From the NCBI RefSeq assembly GCF_002211445.1, contig NZ_LSTO01000001.1, forward strand, positions 4,223 through 53,536: a DNA stretch of 49,314 nt, written 5' to 3'. Each line of letters opens with the position of its first letter. Within the stretch, counting starts at the first letter, position 1. Source of the DNA: Noviherbaspirillum denitrificans (GTDB lineage Bacteria; Pseudomonadota; Gammaproteobacteria; Burkholderiales; Burkholderiaceae_D). Positions 43,617 to 49,314 of the stretch are shown here, piece by piece. The notes under the pieces are model-generated. The model made no database searches. It saw nothing but the letters and a program-made list of their open reading frames with translations, and was not told where the DNA came from. The position numbers and the translations under genes are program-made.

Positions 43617-44510
43617 TCAGCTCCCGCGCTTGGACAGGTAGATCCCCCACAGCAGCAGCACGCCCCCGGCCATCTGCACCGGGCCGATGGCTTCCTGGAA
43701 AATGATCCATGCCGCGACGGCGGCGGTCAGCGGCTGGATCAGCAGGCTGACGGAAGTCAGGTTGGCCGGCAGGTGGGCCGCCGCATAGGCGATGACGGTC
43801 TGGCCGCCGATCTGCGCGACCAGCGCGAGCGCCAGCAGCGGAAGCCAGCTGGCGGCCGTAGCGGGCCAGAATGCGCCGGGCGCGGCCAGCGCGAACGGCA
43901 GCAGGGCCAGTCCGGTGACCGTCGTGCTCCACGCCATCAGGCGCGCGGTGGAGTATTCGTTGCGCGCGTCCTTGACCACGAGCTGGTAGGCGGCGTAGAA
44001 CACCGCGCTGGACAGGCCGAGCGCATCGCCGAGCAGCTTGTTGCCGCCGCTGCTTTCGCCGCCTGCATTGGGGCCGACCAGCATGATCGCGCCGACCAGC
44101 GCGATCACCATGCCGACGATGAAGATGCGGGCGAAGCGCACCCGGTATGCAATCCACATCCACAGCGCGATGAAGATCGGAGCGAAGTTCGACAGCAGCG
44201 TGGCGTTGGCGACCGTGGTGTAGTGCAGCGACAGGTGCCAGATGCCCATGTCGCCGGCAAAGTAGATGCCGGCCAGGACCAGCGCCTTCGTGAAATCGGT
44301 GCGCTTGCCCGCCGCCTTGTCCTGGTTGCGCACGGCGAAGGCCCACGCCCAGAGGAAAGGCGATGCCAGCGCCATGCGCCAGAAGGCGGATGCCACCGGA
44401 TTGACGTCGGACAGGCGCATGAAAATGCCGGCGAAGCCGATGGCCATGCCGCCGATCAGCAGCGATGCAAAGGCGAAGACGGGGAAGTGCTTTTCGGTGG
44501 TGGAGTCCAT
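43617..44510 (-). CDS. DMT-superfamily EamA transporter (copy 3)
   Basis: This 297-residue protein with ten predicted helices and two EamA domains (IGGMAIGFAGIFMRLSDV; VSLLIQPLTAAVAAWIIFQE) is more distant from the two EamA genes at 37.6 and 39.7 kb than they are from each other. It lies 28 nt upstream of pabB in the same direction. Substrate unknown. Confidence 0.9.
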   Translation of the reverse strand: MDSTTEKHFPVFAFASLLIGGMAIGFAGIFMRLSDVNPVASAFWRMALASPFLWAWAFAVRNQDKAAGKRTDFTKALVLAGIYFAGDMGIWHLSLHYTTVANATLLSNFAPIFIALWMWIAYRVRFARIFIVGMVIALVGAIMLVGPNAGGESSGGNKLLGDALGLSSAVFYAAYQLVVKDARNEYSTARLMAWSTTVTGLALLPFALAAPGAFWPATAASWLPLLALALVAQIGGQTVIAYAAAHLPANLTSVSLLIQPLTAAVAAWIIFQEAIGPVQMAGGVLLLWGIYLSKRGS

Positions 44511-44629
44511 GCAGCCGGGCGGTGAAATCGCAAAGACAGAGAGTGTACTGATCTTTGCATGCCGGCGCAGGACGCAGACGACGGGAAGCGAATCAAATTC
44601 GGATCCACCCCGCAAAAAACCGCGAAGCT

Positions 44630-45205
44630 TCAGGCAAGCAGCATCGCGATCTGCGCCTGCGCATTCTCCGACGGGTTGTACTTGAAGCCGCTCTTGGCAT
44701 AACGATGCCATTTGCCGACCACCAGGCTGGTGATCATGCAGGCGCGGGTAGCGATTTCATTCTCGCGCGCCTGGCCCTGGGTCGCCGCGATGCGCAGCGC
44801 CTGCCGGATGGACAGTTCGACGCGTTCGATGAACTGATTCATGCGCGACTGCAGGCGCTCGTCCTCATTGACCAGCGCATCGCCGATCAGCACGCGGGTC
44901 ATGCCGGGATTGCGTTCGGCAAAGCTGAGCAGCATGGCCGCGATGGCCTGTACCTGCGCCAGGCCGTTTTCCTGCTGTTCGCTGATCTGGTTGATCAGGC
45001 CGAACACGCTGGTCTCAATGAATTCAATCAGGCCTTCGAACATCTGCGCCTTGCTGGCGAAGTGCCGGTACAGCGCGGCCTCCGATACGTCCAGCTTGGC
45101 CGCCAGGGCCGCGGTCGTGATCTTTTCCCCCTTTGGATGCTCCAGCATTGTGGCCAGAGTCTGCAGGATTTGAAGCTTGCGTTCGCCCGGTTTTGTGGTT
45201 GCCAT
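44630..45205 (-). CDS. slmA: Nucleoid occlusion factor SlmA (TetR family)
   Basis: This 191-residue TetR-like protein begins MATTKPGERKLQILQTLATMLE. The helix-turn-helix spans about 29-50 (TTAALAAKLDVSEAALYRHFASKAQMFEGLI), which is the SlmA pattern. SlmA binds dispersed chromosomal sites and blocks FtsZ over the nucleoid. The gene is 21 nt after the HAD nucleotidase gene, a common neighbour in Burkholderiales. Confidence 0.93.
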   Translation of the reverse strand: MATTKPGERKLQILQTLATMLEHPKGEKITTAALAAKLDVSEAALYRHFASKAQMFEGLIEFIETSVFGLINQISEQQENGLAQVQAIAAMLLSFAERNPGMTRVLIGDALVNEDERLQSRMNQFIERVELSIRQALRIAATQGQARENEIATRACMITSLVVGKWHRYAKSGFKYNPSENAQAQIAMLLA

Positions 45206-45226
45206 GATCGTTTTATGGAGAAGGTT

Positions 45227-45952
45227 TTACCTCAGCCTGTGCAGCATCGCCGGAAGTTGCCTTACGGATTGTACTTTGACATCGACATAAATGGGGCGCT
45301 TTGTGAATCTTGGTATGGGTCGACCGTTGGCAAGCTGCCTCAGGTTGGGGCTGGTTGCGAGATACTGGGTGACCCAAGCGGTGCGCATGCCCAGCGCCTT
45401 GGCCGCCTTCAGGTTGTCGGCGGTATCCTCGACCAGGATGCAGCGGCGCGCCGGAACACCCTCGCGCGCCAGCAGCTTGCGCAGTAATTGCCGAGACGGC
45501 TTGGGGCGCAGCTGGCCGTGGACATGCATGGATTCAATGGGGATGTGCTGCGCAAAATGGCGGTGCAGCCCGAGGTGGCGCATCACGTCGTGGGAGTAGC
45601 GCCGCGGCGCATTGGTCAGCAGGATCTTGCGGCCGGGGAGCCGTTTCAGCAGGCGGCCGAGGCCGCGTTCGGCGCGGATCATCGTGCCGAGATCCTCGAA
45701 AAGGTGGGCCTCGCGCAGGAAGTCATCCATCTTCACATCGTGGTGCCGGACCATGCCGAGCAGCGTCGCGCCGTAGCGCTTCCAGTAAGCGAGGCGCACC
45801 GCATTCACGGTCTCGGGGTCGGCGGGCTGGTCGCCATTGCCGAGCACCTTTGCCATAAATGCATTCATGTTGGCGTTAATCGCCGGGAAAATCGCGTGCG
45901 ACGCATTGTGCAGCGTGTTGTCGAGGTCGAACAACCAAATCGGTGAAGGCAT
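45227..45952 (-). CDS. HAD-family pyrimidine 5'-nucleotidase
   Basis: This 241-residue HAD hydrolase (Sdt1-like) has motif I DLDNTL (nucleophile and acid-base Asp), motif II LLTNAP and motif III Lys followed by motif IV VEDTADNL. It dephosphorylates pyrimidine nucleotides by family inference. Divergent from the TraB/GumN gene across only 51 nt and ahead of slmA in the same transcript. Confidence 0.9.
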   Translation of the reverse strand: MPSPIWLFDLDNTLHNASHAIFPAINANMNAFMAKVLGNGDQPADPETVNAVRLAYWKRYGATLLGMVRHHDVKMDDFLREAHLFEDLGTMIRAERGLGRLLKRLPGRKILLTNAPRRYSHDVMRHLGLHRHFAQHIPIESMHVHGQLRPKPSRQLLRKLLAREGVPARRCILVEDTADNLKAAKALGMRTAWVTQYLATSPNLRQLANGRPIPRFTKRPIYVDVKVQSVRQLPAMLHRLR

Positions 45953-46003
45953 CTGATACAGTGAATTGAGCCGCCATCAGCGCGGCAAATCAGGGAGAAA
46001 AAA

Positions 46004-46933
46004 ATGAAGTCGGGTGTTATTGTTTTGCTAAGCCTGTGCCTGGCTGGCTGGTTCGGCGCAGCGCATGCGGACAATAATGCAGCACCGGCTGCAAGCGCAC
46101 AAGCAGGTGCAGCGAAGCGCGGTACCCTCTACCGCGTGCGCCACCACGGCAACACCGCCTACCTCTTCGGCACCATACACGTCGGCAAACCAGCCTTCTT
46201 CCCGCTGGAAGATGAAGTGACTGGCGCCCTCGCCCGCGCCGGCAAGCTGGTGCTCGAGATCGACATCCGCAAGCCGGAACCCTTCCAGGCGGCGTTGAGC
46301 AAGCACGCCTTCTATCCGGTCGGCGAGTCAGTCGAGCACCACCTGTCGCCGGGCGTGCTGGTACAACTGAAGCGCGCGCTGGACGTGGCGGGCCTCGCCT
46401 TCGAGGATGTGCGCCATATGAAGCCCTGGCTGCTGGCCAACATGCTGGTCGGCCTCGACCTCGAACGCAACGGCTACGAGCGCAGCCACGGCATCGAGAC
46501 ATTCCTGCTCTCGCTGGCCGACAAGCAGGCGAAAGACGTGCGCGAACTCGAGTCGGCCGAGTACCAGATGTCGCTGTTCGACGGCATGCCCGACGCAGTG
46601 CAGGAGCAGTACCTGCGCGAGAACCTGGACGAGCTGGGCGACGGCAATGCGCTGAAGAAGGCGCAGGCGCTGATCGACGCGTGGGCCACGGCCAACAATG
46701 ATGCAGTGGAAGCCTTCATGCGCGCGTCGCTGCTCGAGAAGTCGGCATCATCGGAATTCACGCAGCGCGTACTGCTGGACAAGCGCAATCCGGAGATGGC
46801 GACCAAGATCGAGGAACTGCTGCGGGATGACGAAACGACCTTTGTCGGGGTCGGGCTGCTGCACATGGTCGGGGAGACCGGGGTGCCGACCTTGCTGCGG
46901 CGGAGGGGGTATGAGGTGGAGAAGCTGTACTAG
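46004..46933 (+). CDS. TraB/GumN family protein
   Basis: This 309-residue precursor has a signal peptide MKSGVIVLLSLCLAGWFGAAHA and a TraB/GumN domain with LFGTIHVG near residue 54, EIDIRKPE, and the C-terminal GVGLLHMVGETG. These are the conserved GxxH-type motifs thought to form a metalloprotease-like site in the Tiki/TraB clan. Activity in bacteria is unproven. CAGGGAG precedes the ATG. It lies between argB and the nucleotidase-slmA pair. Confidence 0.9.
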   Translation: MKSGVIVLLSLCLAGWFGAAHADNNAAPAASAQAGAAKRGTLYRVRHHGNTAYLFGTIHVGKPAFFPLEDEVTGALARAGKLVLEIDIRKPEPFQAALSKHAFYPVGESVEHHLSPGVLVQLKRALDVAGLAFEDVRHMKPWLLANMLVGLDLERNGYERSHGIETFLLSLADKQAKDVRELESAEYQMSLFDGMPDAVQEQYLRENLDELGDGNALKKAQALIDAWATANNDAVEAFMRASLLEKSASSEFTQRVLLDKRNPEMATKIEELLRDDETTFVGVGLLHMVGETGVPTLLRRRGYEVEKLY

Positions 46934-46936
46934 GCG

Positions 46937-46959
46937 CGGGGTGCGCGGAGCGCACCCCG
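46937..46959. terminator. 10-bp hairpin between TraB gene and argB
   Basis: CGGGGTGCGC (46937-46946) and GCGCACCCCG (46950-46959) with a 3-nt loop, in the gap between convergent genes. Very stable but without a T-run; likely a shared transcription barrier. Confidence 0.55.
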
Positions 46960-46967
46960 GCCATCAA

Positions 46968-47879
46968 TCAATGCGACCGGATCATCGTCCCGAACGCCTG
47001 CTCCGTCAGCACTTCCAGCAGCAGCGAATGCTCGATGCGGCCATCAATGATGTGCACGGTATTGACGCCCGACTTCGCGGCGTCCAGCGCGGATGAGATC
47101 TTCGGCAGCATGCCGCCCGAGATCGTGCCGTCGGCGAACATCTCGTCGATCTGGCGGGCCGACAGGTCGGTCAGCAGGTTGCCCTTCTTGTCCATCACGC
47201 CCGGGATGTTGGTCATCATGATCAGCTTTTCCGCCTTCAGGATTTCCGCGATCTTGCCCGCCACGAGGTCGGCGTTGATGTTGTAGGCCTGGCCATCCTC
47301 GCCGAAGCCGATCGGCGAAATGATCGGGATGAACGCATCGTCCTGCAGCGCCTTGACCACTGCGGGGTTGATGGCATCGATCTCGCCGACGAAGCCGATG
47401 TCGAGGAATTTGCCCGGGTTTTCCTTGTCCGGCATCTGCATCTTGCGCGCACGGATCAGGCCGCCGTCCTTGCCGGTCAGGCCGACCGCCTGGCCGCCGT
47501 AGTGGTTGATCAGCATGACGATATCCTGCTGCACTTCGCCGCCCAGCACCCACTCCACCACTTCCATGGTTTCTTCGTCGGTGATGCGCATGCCCTGCAC
47601 GAAGGTGCCCTGCTTGCCGATCTTCTTCAATGCATTGTCGATCTGCGGACCGCCGCCGTGGACCACGACCGGGTTCATGCCGACCAGCTTGAGCAGGATG
47701 ACGTCGCGCGCGAAGCCGTGCTTGAGGCGCTCTTCGGTCATCGCATTGCCGCCGTACTTGACGACGATGGTCTTGCCGTGGAACTTGCGGATGTACGGGA
47801 GTGCCTGGGCAAGAATTTCAGCCTTGATTTGGGGCGAAACACCGGACAGGTCTGTATTGGGGTCTGCGAGGTCGGTCAT
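46968..47879 (-). CDS. argB: Acetylglutamate kinase
   Basis: This 303-residue amino-acid kinase catalyses the second step of arginine synthesis (N-acetylglutamate phosphorylation). It has VVKYGGNAM (phosphate-binding Lys and Gly loop), [25 protein letters not shown] and the C-terminal [13 protein letters not shown]. Length is typical, and the N-terminal extension fits arginine-sensitive hexameric forms. A hairpin covers its ribosome-binding site (separate entry). Confidence 0.97.
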   Translation of the reverse strand: MTDLADPNTDLSGVSPQIKAEILAQALPYIRKFHGKTIVVKYGGNAMTEERLKHGFARDVILLKLVGMNPVVVHGGGPQIDNALKKIGKQGTFVQGMRITDEETMEVVEWVLGGEVQQDIVMLINHYGGQAVGLTGKDGGLIRARKMQMPDKENPGKFLDIGFVGEIDAINPAVVKALQDDAFIPIISPIGFGEDGQAYNINADLVAGKIAEILKAEKLIMMTNIPGVMDKKGNLLTDLSARQIDEMFADGTISGGMLPKISSALDAAKSGVNTVHIIDGRIEHSLLLEVLTEQAFGTMIRSH

Positions 47880-47886
47880 GGCGGGT

Positions 47887-47916
47887 CCTGTAAAACGATT
47901 TTCGCGATTTTACAGG
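47887..47916 (-). promoter_or_regulatory. Inverted repeat in the argB leader overlapping the ribosome-binding site
   Basis: Read on the minus strand, CCTGTAAAA-N12-TTTTACAGG is a perfect 9-bp inverted repeat whose second arm contains AGG of the AGGA ribosome-binding site, 7 nt before the ATG. It could hide the site when folded or be a repressor operator. The spacer contains TCGCGA. Confidence 0.5.
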
Positions 47917-47921
47917 GAAAG

Positions 47922-47941
47922 TGCGGCACGAAGTTGCCGCA
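47922..47941. other. Perfect 7-bp hairpin between argB and the sigma gene
   Basis: TGCGGCA (47922-47928) and TGCCGCA (47935-47941) around a 6-nt loop in the 142-nt divergent region. It may be an operator or a structured leader end. Confidence 0.35.
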
Positions 47942-48021
47942 TCCCCGGCGGATTTCTTGTAATTGCGCGCTCCATCCGCTAGGCTTTGTCCAAATGACAA
48001 TCCGTGACCAAAAACGGTGAC

Positions 48022-48579
48022 ATGACGACCATACATCCTCGCGAACTCGATGCCCTGCGCCCCGCCTTGGTGCGCTTCGCCGTCTTGCAGCTTCGCAATG
48101 AGGCGCTGGCCGAGGATGTGGTGCAGGATGCGCTGATCGCCGTCCTGGAGAAGCCGGACCGCTTTTCCGGCCAGTCCTCGCTGCGCACTTATGTCACCGG
48201 CATCCTCAAGCACAAGATCGTGGACGCGCTGCGCTCGACCAAGCGCGAACTGCGCATCGAAACGGGCGAAGACCAGACCGACGCCGAGGTCATCGACGCG
48301 CTGTTCAAGCCCGACGGCCATACCGTGGACATGCCGCGCCAATGGGGCGATCCGGACGCCACGCTGGAGCAGAAGGATTTTTTCCGGGTGCTCGAAACCT
48401 GCCTCGAAAGGCTGCCGGCCAGGAATGCCCGCATTTTCATGATGCGGGAGTGGCTGGAACTGGACACCGAAGAAATCTGTAAGGAACTGGGCATCAGCAC
48501 GTCTAATGCCTGGGTAATGCTGTATCGCGCTCGTGTGCAGCTGCGCGAATGCCTTGACCTGAACTGGTTCGGACGATGA
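48022..48579 (+). CDS. ECF-type sigma factor
   Basis: This 185-residue sigma-70 family protein has region 2 (LAEDVVQDALIAVLEKPDRFSG, SSLRTYVTGILKHKIVDALRST) and region 4 (LPARNARIFMMREWLELDTEEICKELGISTSNAWVMLYRARVQLRECL). It has no region 1 or 3 domains. A GTG at 48004 is an alternative start. Its stop overlaps the start of a zinc-finger protein gene (ATGA), the typical sigma/anti-sigma pair. The signal it responds to is unknown. Confidence 0.9.
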   Translation: MTTIHPRELDALRPALVRFAVLQLRNEALAEDVVQDALIAVLEKPDRFSGQSSLRTYVTGILKHKIVDALRSTKRELRIETGEDQTDAEVIDALFKPDGHTVDMPRQWGDPDATLEQKDFFRVLETCLERLPARNARIFMMREWLELDTEEICKELGISTSNAWVMLYRARVQLRECLDLNWFGR

Positions 48580-48761
48580 TCAAACCCACCTGCAAGGAAG
48601 TCCACCGCCTCACGTCCGAAAGCATGGACCGCGAGCTGACGCTGCTCGAACGGTCCCGCGTGCGCATGCACCTGCTGGTATGCAACGCCTGCCGCAACTT
48701 CACTGCGCAAATGGACCTGATCCGCAAGGCGATGCAGCGCCTCGGGCCGGGCGGAGATTAA
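48576..48761 (+). CDS. Minimal zinc-finger (zf-HC2) protein, probable anti-sigma factor
   Basis: This 61-residue protein contains the anti-sigma zinc motif His32-x3-Cys36-x2-Cys39 with an upstream Cys6/His10. It ends soon after, with no membrane helix. Coupling to the sigma gene (4-nt overlap) supports an anti-sigma role. A soluble, zinc-binding, possibly redox-sensing regulator is likely, though this was not tested. Confidence 0.8.
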   Translation: MIKPTCKEVHRLTSESMDRELTLLERSRVRMHLLVCNACRNFTAQMDLIRKAMQRLGPGGD

Positions 48762-48768
48762 CCCTGCC

Positions 48769-49314
48769 TCACTCGCACTTGCGGATTTCCTGCCTCGGGA
48801 ACTCCGCCCTCACCTTGTCGAATGCCGACTTGCCATCCTCGTCGAGGTCGCGCACCTGGAACGCCACCTGGCTCGACGTCACCGTGCGCTGCCCGATGCG
48901 CGCGCTGCGCACGCCCTTCTGGTTGAGCGCGGCGAGATGCGCCTTGGCCGCGTCCTCATGCTTGAACACACCGAGCGAGATCCCCCAGCGCATGCTGGAG
49001 TTGTCCTGGATGATGAAGAAATCGTTCACGCCCATCTTGCGCAGCTCGCCGGCCTTCTTTTCCGCACCGTCCTTGTCGGCCTGGGGCGGAATGTAGACCA
49101 TGTGGTTCGCCACTTCCTGCAGCGCGCGCTGCTTTACGCGGTCGGCAAAGGGCAGCTTCGCCAGCTCGGCGCTGAAGCGCTTGGCATCATCGGGGGGGAA
49201 GTTGCCGATCTCGGTGCAGGCCAGCACGACGGTCTTTTTCACCGCCGCAGCCGGGGGCACCGGCTCCGGGGCCGGTTCGGGAGCCGGTGCGGGCTTGGCC
49301 GCCGGCGGGGGGAC
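48769..49314 (-). CDS. SPOR-like domain protein, partial (N-terminus outside window)
   Basis: The frame is open to the window edge. It begins with a Pro/Ala/Glu-rich linker (VPPPAAKPAPAPEPAPEP) and continues into a domain with CTEIGNFPPDDAKRFSAEL, AGELRKMGVNDFFIIQDNSSMRWGISLGVFKHEDAAKAHLAAL, which fits the SPOR peptidoglycan-binding fold (an IGNF opening and ISLGVF strand). The protein is probably anchored in the envelope by an N-terminal segment outside the window. Its stop lies 7 nt from the convergent anti-sigma gene end. Confidence 0.78.
   Translation of the reverse strand, partial: VPPPAAKPAPAPEPAPEPVPPAAAVKKTVVLACTEIGNFPPDDAKRFSAELAKLPFADRVKQRALQEVANHMVYIPPQADKDGAEKKAGELRKMGVNDFFIIQDNSSMRWGISLGVFKHEDAAKAHLAALNQKGVRSARIGQRTVTSSQVAFQVRDLDEDGKSAFDKVRAEFPRQEIRKCE

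Noticed and set aside
1-49314. Mobile elements, prophage, CRISPR array, rRNA or tRNA genes
   Set aside because: No transposase, integrase other than XerC, terminal inverted repeats, regularly spaced repeats or tRNA-like cloverleaf were recognised by reading; a tool search could still find something small.

Overview
The window is a high-GC (roughly 60-65 %, judged by eye) piece of a betaproteobacterial chromosome, most likely Burkholderiales, family Oxalobacteraceae (Herbaspirillum/Noviherbaspirillum/Massilia type). The assignment rests on gene content and order (metK divergent from two LpxL-type acyltransferases and dapF, DUF484-xerC-rlmI, hslVU, a gsp cluster, rhodanese-grxC-secB-gpsA, argB near a pyrimidine 5'-nucleotidase and slmA) and on the one-cysteine DksA. 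I see no rRNA, tRNA, CRISPR array, insertion sequence or prophage. The window cuts a gene at each end.

Layout. 1-5.7 kb: partial M14 carboxypeptidase, metK (both minus), then two acyltransferases, dapF and a porin (plus). 5.8-8.6 kb: DUF484 protein, xerC, rlmI. 8.6-13.9 kb: a metal-homeostasis block with a Zur-like Fur-family regulator, a COG0523 GTPase with a His-rich loop, dksA, an ABC ATPase, an FtsX-type permease with a His-rich periplasmic segment, and a DUF3299 protein. 14.3-18.0 kb: a two-module STAS-like protein, hslV, hslU and a small basic ORF. 18.0-29.1 kb: a type II secretion operon on the minus strand, read G-H-I-J-K-L-M-N-D-E-F-C. 29.3-32.5 kb: a cupin, then gpsA, an SH3-domain protein, secB, grxC and a rhodanese on the minus strand. 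32.6-37.1 kb: gpmA, envC, ctpA, a MoeB/ThiF-type enzyme. 37.1-41.7 kb: transporters and small uncharacterised genes. 41.7-46 kb: a fused pabB-pabC gene, a DMT transporter, slmA and a HAD nucleotidase. 46-49.3 kb: a TraB/GumN protein, argB, an ECF sigma factor with a tiny zinc-finger anti-sigma candidate, and a partial SPOR-like protein.

Three things stand out. (1) The metK transcript has a leader of about 125 nt. It can form a long closing stem with internal hairpins, and it carries an 8-nt perfect complement to the ribosome-binding region that overlaps one internal stem: a riboswitch-like arrangement that I cannot match to a known SAM or SAH class. (2) A near-identical palindrome (TGCAACT-N3-TTGCAAAT) lies in front of the Zur-like gene and across the start codon of the ABC operon. 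This links the ABC-FtsX-DUF3299 genes to the Zur-like regulator and suggests a zinc-responsive envelope system. (3) DksA has a histone-H1-like Lys/Ala tail of about 180 residues and lacks three of the four zinc-finger cysteines.

Start codons were chosen by family alignment and ribosome-binding sites. Promoters and hairpins were found by eye, without folding energies.
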